DNA of 8,145 nucleotides, from assembly GCA_021775515.1 (NCBI GenBank), contig JAJFHR010000213.1, forward strand, positions 1-8,145. Direction: 5' to 3'. Shown here piece after piece: positions 1 to 6,657 of this stretch. A program made the position numbers and the translations under genes. Below the pieces are notes generated by a model. The model was not told where the DNA came from, did no database searches, and saw only the letters and a list, made by a program, of their open reading frames with translations. Within the stretch, counting starts at the first letter, position 1. Each line of letters opens with the position of its first letter. Source of the DNA: Hyphomicrobiales bacterium (GTDB taxonomy: Bacteria > Pseudomonadota > Alphaproteobacteria > Rhizobiales > JAJFHR01).

Positions 1-767
1 GCCCCAATCTGATCCGGGTATCCTTTTCCAATGGTCAGATCAATCGTCCGATGGGACCGTATCTTGCCAGTAAAGGGGTGAAAAAGGCCTATGTTATGGC
101 CCCTGACTATGCCGCCGGTCATCAGATGATTGAAGCTTTCAAAAAGGGCTTTACGGCTTCTGGTGGAGAAATCGTCGGAGAAGCATTTACACCTTTCCGC
201 AAAACAAAAGATTTCGGGCCCTATTTGACGGCAGCAAAAGCTACTAACCCCGACGCCATTTATGTTTTTTATGCTGGTGGTGAAGCCATCGGTTTTGTCA
301 AACAATATGCAAGCTTTGGATTGAAGTCTTCTGTCCCGCTTTATGGGTCGGGCTTTTTGACATCGCCGCTTTATGTCAACGTTGAGGGTGAAGCTGCAAA
401 TGGCGTGACTGTGGCCCTGCATTATGTTCCGACACTTGATACGCCTGAAAACATGCGTTTTCAAAAAGACTTTCAGGCAGAACAAGGCCGCGTCGGGTCA
501 GAATTTGCCGTTCAGGGCTATGATGCCGGCAGGATGGTGGTGGAAGCCATCAAAGCTTCAGGTGGCGACAAAGCCAAATTCAAATCTCAGATTGGCAAAG
601 CGTCATTCACAGGCCCGCGCGGACCTTTGAAAATTGACCAGGCAACTAACAATGTCGTTCAGAATATTTACATTTACGAAAATGTACTCAAGGATGGCAA
701 GATCACACAGGTCGTCAAGGATGTTAGCAAAAACGTTCAAGACCCTGTAAACGGTTGCGCAATGTAA
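1..767 (+). CDS. ABC transporter substrate-binding protein, Leu/Ile/Val (Peripla_BP_6) type, 5' partial
   Basis: This is the periplasmic receptor of the importer encoded just downstream. The frame is open from the first full codon at position 3, well before the first ATG at 51, so the gene begins outside the window; the residues before that ATG (PNLIRVSFSNGQINRPMG) continue a typical binding-protein fold. About 254 residues are present. Family members are usually 370-400 residues, so the signal peptide and roughly the first third are missing. Visible family features are the GVKKAYVMAPDYAAGHQ strand-helix segment, the TKDFGPYLTAAKATNPDAIYV segment that starts the second lobe, and the late TGPRGPLKID motif before the last strands. 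It ends with TAA at 765-767 and is followed by a terminator hairpin. Relatives bind branched-chain amino acids, amides, urea or aromatic acids. The sequence does not settle which, so no gene symbol is given. Confidence 0.9.
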   Translation, partial: PNLIRVSFSNGQINRPMGPYLASKGVKKAYVMAPDYAAGHQMIEAFKKGFTASGGEIVGEAFTPFRKTKDFGPYLTAAKATNPDAIYVFYAGGEAIGFVKQYASFGLKSSVPLYGSGFLTSPLYVNVEGEAANGVTVALHYVPTLDTPENMRFQKDFQAEQGRVGSEFAVQGYDAGRMVVEAIKASGGDKAKFKSQIGKASFTGPRGPLKIDQATNNVVQNIYIYENVLKDGKITQVVKDVSKNVQDPVNGCAM

Positions 768-786
768 ATTTGACACGCCTGTAACC

Positions 787-820
787 AAATGGCCGGACTG
801 AGTTCCGGCCATTTTATTTT
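787..820 (+). terminator. Intrinsic terminator between binding-protein gene and livH
   Basis: An 11-bp perfect stem pairs 787-797 (AAATGGCCGGA) with 804-814 (TCCGGCCATTT) around the 6-nt loop CTGAGT, followed by the T-rich tail TATTTT. It starts 19 bases after the binding-protein stop codon. In ABC operons with the binding-protein gene first, such a hairpin commonly ends most transcripts there and lets a fraction read into the permease genes. That role is inferred here. Confidence 0.85.
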
Positions 821-915
821 CATATGGCGCGGCCTGAGTGCTTTCAAGTGATCATATTAGCGTGTATCTGTGATGACAGCCAACCACCTTCAATGATCAA
901 TATGTCGAGCGACAG

Positions 916-1788
916 ATGATTACAGACTACAGCTTTTGGACCATTCAGCTGTTAAACGGATTGCAGTTTTCAATGCTTCTGTTTTTGCTATCAGTTGGCT
1001 TGTCGATAATTTTCGGACTGATGAATTTTGTCAATCTCGCCCATGGTTCTCTCTATGCTCTGGGAGCTTTTACTGGTTATACGTTTGCCAAATTGCTGGG
1101 TTCATACTGGGCAGCTTTTTTTCTGGCTCCTGTCGCAGTGGCACTTGTAGGGGCAATTTTGTATCAGCTTTTGATCAAACGCATGCGCTCGGCCAGCCCG
1201 TTGAACCAGGTGCTCGTTACCTTTGGGTTGTTGTTTGTATTCCTTGATGTTTTTAGGTTTGTTTGGGGTGATTTTACCCTTGGCATAGACACGCCGGAAT
1301 TGTTGAATTTTGGTTTTGCCATGGGTGGGCAGCTTTACCCGGCCTATCGTTTATTCATTATCTTCCTTGGTCTGATTATTATGGCGGCGCTTTGGCTGGT
1401 ACTGGAACGCACAAATATCGGCGCGATGATTAGAGCCGGTGTTGATAATGGCGAAATGGCTGCCTGCCTGGGCATGAATGTGAATAAGGTTTTCTTTTCG
1501 GTTTTTTGCGTCGGCTGTGCGCTGGCCGGGCTTGCCGGCGTTGTCGCAGCGCCGATTTTTTCAGTCTACCCCGGTATGGGCATTGAACTTCTGGTGCCGA
1601 CCTTAATCGTAGTTGTTATTGGCGGTCTGGGCAGTCTGCGCGGGGTGATCGCCGGTTCGATGCTGGTCGGTATGATACAGACTTTCGGTCAGGTTCTCGC
1701 CCCGCAAGTTGCCAGCATGCTGGTCTATGCCCTGCTGGCTGCAACCTTGATCCTGCGGCCCCAGGGTCTGTTTCCAGCTAGGGGTTAA
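916..1788 (+). CDS. livH: Branched-chain amino acid type ABC transporter permease, LivH family
   Basis: This is one of the two inner-membrane permease subunits that pair to form the translocation path. The 290 residues match the family length. About eight hydrophobic segments are visible. Family hallmarks are FGLMNFVNLAHGSLYALGA near residues 33-51, the cytoplasmic coupling loop TNIGAMIRAGVDNGEMA followed by ACLGMNVNKVFF (about 166-193), the glycine-rich ALAGLAGVVAAP segment, and IGGLGSLRGVIAG near the end, closing with LRPQGLFPARG. The ATG at 916 is the only reasonable start because earlier codons in this frame offer no ATG or GTG. The ribosome site in front is weak (GAGCGACAG). The 148-base gap upstream holds the terminator and no gene. 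It probably belongs to one transcript with livM, livG and livF; livM starts 5 bases after its stop. Confidence 0.93.
   Translation: MITDYSFWTIQLLNGLQFSMLLFLLSVGLSIIFGLMNFVNLAHGSLYALGAFTGYTFAKLLGSYWAAFFLAPVAVALVGAILYQLLIKRMRSASPLNQVLVTFGLLFVFLDVFRFVWGDFTLGIDTPELLNFGFAMGGQLYPAYRLFIIFLGLIIMAALWLVLERTNIGAMIRAGVDNGEMAACLGMNVNKVFFSVFCVGCALAGLAGVVAAPIFSVYPGMGIELLVPTLIVVVIGGLGSLRGVIAGSMLVGMIQTFGQVLAPQVASMLVYALLAATLILRPQGLFPARG
1780..1784 (+). promoter_or_regulatory. Ribosome binding site supporting the GTG start of livM
   Basis: AGGGG lies 9 bases before the GTG at 1794, inside the last codons of livH. No ATG in the livM frame lies nearby, so this site decides the GTG start. Confidence 0.6.
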
Positions 1789-1793
1789 ACGGC

Positions 1794-2774
1794 GTGATAA
1801 AGCAGGAAACACTACGAACGTTTCTGGCGGTGTTGCTGGTTATCATTGCGGTTATCTACGCTGTCAACGCGGGCTATTTTGGTAAAGAAATACTCGCTGA
1901 AATTCTACTTTTTGCAATCCTTGCCATGAGCCTTGATTTTCTTGCCGGATTTGGCGGCATGGTATCTTTGGGCCATGCAGCGCTTTATGGAACTGGGGCA
2001 TATTTTTATGCTGTATTGACGGTGAATTATGGCTGGAACGCACCGTCCGCGATGGCCGCAGCCATATTTTTTTGCGGGATAGCCGGGTGGATTGTCGGGG
2101 CTGCCACTGCCCGGGTACGCGGTATTTTTTTTATTATGGCAACTTTGGCCTTTGGCCAGATGGCCTATGTTTATGTTTTCGAAAACCGGGCGTTGGGTGG
2201 TGATGACGGCATGTCAGGAATTCCGCGGCTGGATTTATCGCTTGTCGGTATCGACCTCGTTGATCCGACCAATTTCGACATATTCCTGATTGTTGTTGCC
2301 GCGTTCGTTTTCATCTTTTTGATGTGGCTGCTGAAATCCGGGTTTGGCCGCACGCTGGTCGGGCTTCACCGCAACGAAATGCGCATGCGCGCCCTCGGGC
2401 TTTCCTTGTTGCTGCATAAAGCTGCAGCCTTTGCTATCGCCGGAGGCATAGCTGGTCTGGCAGGAACACTCGCAGCCCAGCATGCCATGTTTGTCTCCCC
2501 TGACTATCTGGATTGGAAACTGTCTGGATTGGTTTTGATAATTGTAATTCTCGGCGGACTTGGCAGCCTAATTGGGCCGGTGTTGGGGGCGGCTGTTGTG
2601 ATTATTCTGAAGCATCAAATCAGCGCTTATACAGAGCATTGGGCCTTTTTTATCGGTGTATTCTTGATCATCGCCGTTTTGGCCGGAGGCCATGGCCTAT
2701 ACGATCTGTTGGTAAAGTTGAATAAAAGAGCAAGGCGCAAAGCAACCAAGCCGGAGGAGGTAGTGGATGCTTGA
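1794..2774 (+). CDS. livM: Branched-chain amino acid type ABC transporter permease, LivM family
   Basis: This is the second inner-membrane permease subunit, partner of LivH. It has 326 residues, typical for LivM proteins without the longer N-terminal extension seen in enterobacteria. Hydrophobic segments run through the whole protein. Diagnostic stretches are LDFLAGFGGMVSLGHAALYG (about 48-67), the mid-protein GGDDGMSGIPRL, the ATPase-coupling loop SGFGRTLVGLHRNEMRMRALG (about 182-202) and the late VILGGLGSLIGPVLGA segment. The C-terminus is a basic cytoplasmic tail rich in Lys and Arg. The start is GTG with AGGGG upstream. Its last 8 bases overlap the start of livG, which points to translational coupling. 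Confidence 0.93.
   Translation: MIKQETLRTFLAVLLVIIAVIYAVNAGYFGKEILAEILLFAILAMSLDFLAGFGGMVSLGHAALYGTGAYFYAVLTVNYGWNAPSAMAAAIFFCGIAGWIVGAATARVRGIFFIMATLAFGQMAYVYVFENRALGGDDGMSGIPRLDLSLVGIDLVDPTNFDIFLIVVAAFVFIFLMWLLKSGFGRTLVGLHRNEMRMRALGLSLLLHKAAAFAIAGGIAGLAGTLAAQHAMFVSPDYLDWKLSGLVLIIVILGGLGSLIGPVLGAAVVIILKHQISAYTEHWAFFIGVFLIIAVLAGGHGLYDLLVKLNKRARRKATKPEEVVDA
2753..2760 (+). promoter_or_regulatory. Strong ribosome binding site of livG
   Basis: GGAGGAGG lies 6 bases before the livG ATG and within the end of livM. It is the strongest Shine-Dalgarno match in the operon and fixes the livG start at 2767. Confidence 0.75.
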
Positions 2775-3516
2775 AGCCCAAAATCTCATGAAGAGCTTTG
2801 GCGCCCTTCATGTTACCAATAATGTTTCAGTCTCAATAAAACAGGGCGAACGCCGCGCGATCATCGGGCCTAACGGGGCAGGCAAAACGACGTTTTTCAA
2901 TCTTTTGACCGGTGAGTTGCCGCTCGACGAAGGCCGGGTGCTCCTGGGCGGTCAGGATATAACCAAGTTAAAACCCGATGGCCGGGCACGGCGTGGATTA
3001 GGTCGAAGTTTTCAAAAAAATAATTTGTTCGATGGATTGACGGTCCAGGAAAGTCTAACGCTTGCTGCGGTAACGGCGTTGGGCAAGAGCGGTATCTTTT
3101 GGCGCGATCCGGCAAATGATGATGAGGTTGTGCAGCGTGTAAAAACAACGGCACAACAAATAAAGCTGGAACAGGTTCTCAACACCGTTACGGATAATCT
3201 GTCCTATGGTCAAAGACGCCAGCTTGAAGTTGGCATTGCCCTGGCCTCTCGCCCCAAAGTATTGCTGCTGGACGAACCAACTTCCGGCATGAGCCCGGAA
3301 GACACCGGCGGCATGCTGGAACTTCTGAAAAACCTGACAGGCGAGGTAACCATGCTGATCATCGAGCACGACATGGACCTGGTCTACAACCTTGCCGATC
3401 AGGTCAGTGTGCTCAATTATGGTCAGATCATATTTGAAGGAACGCCTGAAGAAACCAGAGCAAGCGAAGAAGTCAGGCGCATCTACATCGGCGAGTGGGG
3501 CGAAGACGATGCTTGA
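2767..3516 (+). CDS. livG: ABC transporter ATP-binding protein, LivG family
   Basis: This is a cytoplasmic ATPase subunit that drives transport through LivH/LivM together with LivF. Its 249 residues are close to the family norm of about 250. Nucleotide-binding motifs appear in the right order: Walker A GPNGAGKTT at 34-42, Q-loop glutamine at 83 (RSFQKNNLF), signature LSYGQ at 145-149, Walker B LLLDEP at 166-171 with catalytic Glu170, and switch histidine 201 in IIEHDMDLV. The MSPEDT loop after Walker B and the EETRASEEVRRIYIGE ending are typical of LivG as opposed to LivF. All catalytic residues are intact. It overlaps livM by 8 bases upstream and livF by 8 bases downstream, both with the sequence ATGCTTGA. 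Confidence 0.95.
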   Translation: MLEAQNLMKSFGALHVTNNVSVSIKQGERRAIIGPNGAGKTTFFNLLTGELPLDEGRVLLGGQDITKLKPDGRARRGLGRSFQKNNLFDGLTVQESLTLAAVTALGKSGIFWRDPANDDEVVQRVKTTAQQIKLEQVLNTVTDNLSYGQRRQLEVGIALASRPKVLLLDEPTSGMSPEDTGGMLELLKNLTGEVTMLIIEHDMDLVYNLADQVSVLNYGQIIFEGTPEETRASEEVRRIYIGEWGEDDA

Positions 3517-4210
3517 CCTTGACGACATTCATTCAGGCTATGGTGAAACCAGAATTTTGCATGGGGTCAGCCTAAATGTAGCAGTAGGAGAGGTAGTCAC
3601 AATTTTGGGTCGCAACGGCGTCGGTAAATCCACCGTGCTCAAAACCATCATGGGCCTTTTGCCATGCCTTGAAGGAAAAATTATCTTTGATGGTGAACAA
3701 CTTAACGCAGCCCAGCCCTTTGAGGTCGCTGCCAGGGGCATTGCCTATGTACCCGAAACCCGGGATATTTTCCCCTCGCTCAGTGTGTTGGAAAATCTCG
3801 AATTGCCGCTATCTTTAAAAGCGGGCAGGCAAGGTGAGTGGACATTGGAGCGGGTTTTTTCGTTCTTCCCGCATTTAGCCAGCAGAAAGCAAAATGGCGG
3901 TGCCCAGCTATCGGGCGGCGAACAGCAGATGCTCGCTATCGGCCGCGCCCTTTTATTGAATCCGCGCCTGCTGATTTTGGATGAGCCGACCGAAGGTCTT
4001 GCCCCCATTATCATCCGCGAAATTCACGACAAACTAACCGAGCTGAAAGACGAAGGCCTGACCATCTTGCTGGTAGAACAAAATTTCGGTTTTGCCACCA
4101 GCCTGGCAGACCGCTGTTATCTTCTGGGAAAATCGGTGGTTCAGTGGTCGGGAAGTGCAGAGGAAATTAAAAAAGACAAGGACGCCCAGCATCGTTGGCT
4201 GGGAGTTTAG
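3509..4210 (+). CDS. livF: ABC transporter ATP-binding protein, LivF family
   Basis: This is the second ATPase subunit of the importer. The frame is open further upstream to an ATG at 3392, but that would add 39 residues encoded wholly inside livG. The ATG at 3509 gives MLDLDDIHSGYGETRILHGV, the usual LivF N-terminus, and a 233-residue protein of normal family length. Motifs: Walker A GRNGVGKST at 34-42; AYVPETRDIFPSL around 79-91, with Glu83 in the Q-loop position as in other LivF proteins; signature LSGGEQ at 134-139; Walker B LLILDEP at 154-160; and VEQN at 189-192, where LivF proteins carry Gln in place of the switch histidine. It ends RWLGV, like many LivF proteins. The TAG stop (4208-4210) lies inside the left edge of the downstream repeat. 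Confidence 0.94.
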   Translation: MLDLDDIHSGYGETRILHGVSLNVAVGEVVTILGRNGVGKSTVLKTIMGLLPCLEGKIIFDGEQLNAAQPFEVAARGIAYVPETRDIFPSLSVLENLELPLSLKAGRQGEWTLERVFSFFPHLASRKQNGGAQLSGGEQQMLAIGRALLLNPRLLILDEPTEGLAPIIIREIHDKLTELKDEGLTILLVEQNFGFATSLADRCYLLGKSVVQWSGSAEEIKKDKDAQHRWLGV

Positions 4211-4309
4211 AGCGTGTCTCGCAAAAGTGGGCACCGGTTTTGCGATAAAGACACGCGCAAAAACAAAGGGTTAGAGCGTGTCAAATGAATCCAAAAAAAG
4301 GAGACACGC
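4207..4309. repeat. Interspersed palindromic element of Hyphomicrobiales type, two hairpin modules
   Basis: The element has two modules, each opening with the identical 12-mer TTAGAGCGTGTC (4207-4218 and 4271-4282) and closing with GACACGC (4250-4256 and 4303-4309), so each can fold with a GCGTGTC/GACACGC outer stem. The first module has a second perfect inner stem, CGCAAAA at 4220-4226 with TTTTGCG at 4238-4244. The second has a short inner TCC/GGA pair around seven A residues. The modules are joined by GCAAAAACAAAGGGT. From memory this resembles non-coding intergenic repeats scattered through Brucella, Rhizobium and related genomes. It lies between two convergent genes, so it may shape or protect the 3' ends of both transcripts. 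No protein is encoded. A repeat search of the genome would confirm it. Confidence 0.8.
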
Positions 4310-4341
4310 ATTAGATGCGCCGGCCACTACCGGTTGGGAGT

Positions 4342-6012
4342 TTATGACATCGGGGTTGCCCGCTCAAGGATGGCGTCAAAATCAACGCCGGCAGGCAAAG
4401 TGCCATAGGTGCCGGTCCAGTGCGGGCCCAGGCGTGAAGCACAAAAGGCATCGGCAATAGCTGCCGGTGCGTGTTGCACCAATAGTGCTGCTTGAAGAGT
4501 GTTGGCGATCTTTTCCACAATGCTTCTTGCGCGTAATTCCTGATCCTCGCGGCGGCTGAATTCATCTTTAAGAGCCGCGATCGATGCATCCAGGGCAGCA
4601 TTGCTGCCACACGCTGCCTCAAGTTCGGCCAAGACTGCCGGTATTATGCCGTTTTCCCGAGACATGGCGCGCAATGCGTCGAGGCAAATTACGTTGCCTG
4701 AGCCTTCCCAGATGCTGTTAACCGGAGCTTCGCGGTAAAGCCGTGGCATAATCGATTCTTCGATATATCCTGATCCGCCGTGACATTCCAACGCTTCAAA
4801 CATATGTCCCGGCGCCCGCTTGCAGTTCCAGTATTTGCCTATCGCCGTTCCGATGCGGGCCAGGGCGGCCGCGCTTTCGTTAGTCGCCGCTTCATCTGTG
4901 GCGCGCGCGATGCGCAACGCCAGGACAATCGCTGCTTCCGCTTCTATCGCCAGATCAGCCAGCACGTTGCGCATCAACGGCTGTTGAATAAGCATTTTCT
5001 GGAACGCCGTGCGGTGGCTCGTGTGGTGCAAAGCCTGGACCAGGCCCTGGCGCATCAACCCGGCTGAACTGACACAGCAATAAAGTCGTGTGCCTTGAAC
5101 CATTTCGAGGATCGTACGCACGCCGCGTCCTTCCTGGCCCACCATAACACCCCAGGTATCGTGTAGCTCCATTTCACAAGAGGCATTCGACCGGTTGCCA
5201 AGTTTATCCTTGAGGCGTTGGATGAACAAAGTATTGCGCTCCCCGCTCGGCATCCAGCGTGGAACCAGAAAACACGACAGGCCAACGTCGGTATAAGCAA
5301 GTGTCAAAAAACCATCCGACATTGGGGCTGAGCAGAAAAACTTATGGCCGGTGAGCCGGTGTTCGGCACCTTCACCCGTAGTTTTGCCTAGCGCCACAGC
5401 ACGCGTCGTATTGGTTCGCACATCGGAGCCGCCTTGCTTCTCCGTCATGAACATACCCATCATAGCCCCTGTTTTTTCATCCACCGGTATGTCGCGGGGG
5501 TCATACGAGGTAGACAACAGTTTGGATATCCAGTCTTCGCCAACACGAGGCGTCAGGCGCAGTGCCGGAATTGCGGCATAGGTCATTGCCATTGGGCACA
5601 AAACGCCGCCTTCTGCTTGGGCGAACATATATGTCAGGGCTGCCTGGGCAACTTGAGAGCCGGGCCGGGAATGATTCCAGGCAAAACTCGGCACTTGGTT
5701 TTCAACTGCAACCGCCATGAGGTCGTGGTAATGAGGATGGAAATCAACCTGGTTGATGCGCATGCCATAACGGTCAAACGGCCGGTTTTCCGGAGTGATC
5801 CTATTAGCGGTATCGGCTTTCTCAAAAGTCTCGGCTGCCCCCGCTATTTTACCGAATTTTGCCAGATGCTCTTCAGCCCAGCCGCCACCTTCGCGGGCAA
5901 TTCCCTCTCGCAGTGCTGCGTCATTATTCCATAAATCCTGGTCCCCCACATAAGGAGGCATGTTGGTGACATCATGCGTTGGCAGATTGGCAAGCGGTTT
6001 TAACGGGGTCAT
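4342..6012 (-). CDS. AidB-like acyl-CoA dehydrogenase family protein
   Basis: This is an FAD-dependent acyl-CoA dehydrogenase of the AidB branch, with 556 residues from the chosen start (E. coli AidB has about 541). Stretches closely matching AidB are MTEKQGGSDVRTNTTRA (189-205), RLKDKLGNRSNASCE (266-280), HGGSGYIEES (411-420) and PRLYREAPVNSIWEGSGN (423-440), which includes Glu436 at the usual catalytic base position. A C-terminal region of about 110 residues after 450 corresponds to the AidB-specific part. The frame reaches an ATG at 6063, but that start has no good ribosome site; the ATG at 6012 has GAGGA 9 bases upstream and gives the expected MTPLKPLANLPTHDV start. E. coli AidB is induced by alkylation damage and binds DNA. 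Other members may act on branched acyl-CoAs, so function here stays open. It is the last gene of the minus-strand block and converges on livF. Confidence 0.88.
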   Translation of the reverse strand: MTPLKPLANLPTHDVTNMPPYVGDQDLWNNDAALREGIAREGGGWAEEHLAKFGKIAGAAETFEKADTANRITPENRPFDRYGMRINQVDFHPHYHDLMAVAVENQVPSFAWNHSRPGSQVAQAALTYMFAQAEGGVLCPMAMTYAAIPALRLTPRVGEDWISKLLSTSYDPRDIPVDEKTGAMMGMFMTEKQGGSDVRTNTTRAVALGKTTGEGAEHRLTGHKFFCSAPMSDGFLTLAYTDVGLSCFLVPRWMPSGERNTLFIQRLKDKLGNRSNASCEMELHDTWGVMVGQEGRGVRTILEMVQGTRLYCCVSSAGLMRQGLVQALHHTSHRTAFQKMLIQQPLMRNVLADLAIEAEAAIVLALRIARATDEAATNESAAALARIGTAIGKYWNCKRAPGHMFEALECHGGSGYIEESIMPRLYREAPVNSIWEGSGNVICLDALRAMSRENGIIPAVLAELEAACGSNAALDASIAALKDEFSRREDQELRARSIVEKIANTLQAALLVQHAPAAIADAFCASRLGPHWTGTYGTLPAGVDFDAILERATPMS

Positions 6013-6021
6013 CAAATTAAA

Positions 6022-6037
6022 TCCTCGATCAAGAGGA
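6022..6037 (-). promoter_or_regulatory. Ribosome binding site of the AidB-like gene inside a small hairpin
   Basis: On the minus strand, TCCTC (6037-6033) is followed by TTGATC and GAGGA (6026-6022). The two arms are perfectly complementary, so the Shine-Dalgarno GAGGA, 9 bases before the ATG, could pair with the upstream arm. The stem is only 5 bp with a 6-nt loop, so any control of translation is speculative. The site does support the start at 6012. Confidence 0.45.
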
Positions 6038-6198
6038 GTGCAAACAACAAGTCTAGCCGACATTTGCCCTAGGGCCTAGATGTCGATTGGCTTTAAAGTC
6101 CCAAAATTCACATCATACTGTGGCTTGCCTCTAAGGCATGGCGGCGGTGGGGTTTTCTGGCTTACTGCTGTAAGAGAGATTTTTCTGATCAAGAGAAC

Positions 6199-6621
6199 TT
6201 ATGCAACAGGGGGACTAAACCGATCATATGGAACGACCGCAACTGGTGTTAACTCAACCAGGAAGTCTGTGTGTCCGAGCCCGGCTACCATGACAGAGGT
6301 ACTCACCGGAGCGGTTTCGCGGCAAAAGAACTCCTTGCGAACATGCTGGATCTCCGGCAATTGTGAAGGATTGGTGTAGTAAGTTGTGATCGAAACAATA
6401 TCTTCCATAACACCTCCCACAGATTGCAATAGGGTGAGAATATTTTGAAAACACTGACGTGTCTGAACTTCGACATCACCCTTTCCGACAAGGCGCTCAT
6501 TCTCATCCCAGGCGACCTGACCAGTGAAATGAAGAATACGTCCTTCGGGCTGAACTATTCCCATGTTGAAGCCTCGATCCCTTGGCTTCCACAGATAATC
6601 TGGATTGAAACCCTCCGCCAT
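6199..6621 (-). CDS. Rid (YjgF/YER057c/UK114) family protein lacking the RidA catalytic arginine
   Basis: This small cytoplasmic protein of 140 residues is in the size range of Rid proteins, which form trimers with active clefts between subunits. Family features are ILHFTGQVAWDENERLVGKGD (about 29-49), the helix VQTRQCFQNILTLLQSVGG, the strand DIVSITTYYTN, and the closing VMVAGLGHTDFLVELTPVAV. RidA enzymes that hydrolyse reactive enamines/imines have Arg in the V-A-R-L motif (Arg105 in E. coli); here the aligned residue is Gly114 (VAGL), so deaminase activity should not be assumed. This fits the arginine-less Rid4-7 subfamilies. A TTG at 6630 could extend it by three residues, but GAGGA (6636-6632) is 10 bases before the ATG at 6621 and only 1 base before the TTG. 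It starts 36 bases after the hutF stop and is probably co-transcribed with hutF. Confidence 0.88.
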   Translation of the reverse strand: MAEGFNPDYLWKPRDRGFNMGIVQPEGRILHFTGQVAWDENERLVGKGDVEVQTRQCFQNILTLLQSVGGVMEDIVSITTYYTNPSQLPEIQHVRKEFFCRETAPVSTSVMVAGLGHTDFLVELTPVAVVPYDRFSPPVA

Positions 6622-6631
6622 TTTACTCAAT

Positions 6632-6636
6632 TCCTC
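6632..6636 (-). promoter_or_regulatory. Ribosome binding site deciding the Rid-family start
   Basis: GAGGA on the minus strand lies 10 bases before the ATG at 6621. It is too close to the in-frame TTG at 6630 to serve it, so the ATG is preferred. Confidence 0.55.
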
Positions 6637-6657
6637 TGTCTATGCCGGTTAAGCAAA

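Noticed and set aside
3392..3508. Upstream extension of the livF reading frame to an ATG at 3392
   Set aside because: It lies wholly inside livG, has no family similarity, and the ATG at 3509 gives the standard LivF N-terminus and length.
3055..3528. 157-codon open frame on the minus strand opposite livG
   Set aside because: It is antisense to an intact ATPase gene and shows no recognisable motif.
4278..4460. 60-codon open frame starting in the repeat
   Set aside because: It begins inside the non-coding palindromic element and runs antisense into the dehydrogenase 3' end.
5434..5934. 166-codon open frame on the plus strand opposite the AidB-like gene
   Set aside because: It is antisense to a well-supported gene and the translation (many Cys, His and Arg residues, no domain) looks like a shadow frame.
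6013..6063. 17-residue N-terminal extension of the AidB-like protein from an ATG at 6063
   Set aside because: The start at 6012 has a better ribosome site and the expected N-terminal sequence; the extension looks unlike the family.
6161..6174. Small hairpin CTTAC-TGCT-GTAAG after the Rid-family gene, considered as a terminator
   Set aside because: The stem is only 5 bp and no T-run follows on the minus strand.
6080..6379. 99-codon open frame on the plus strand covering the rid-dehydrogenase gap
   Set aside because: More than half is antisense to the Rid-family gene, there is no ribosome site before its ATG, and the product has no recognisable domain.
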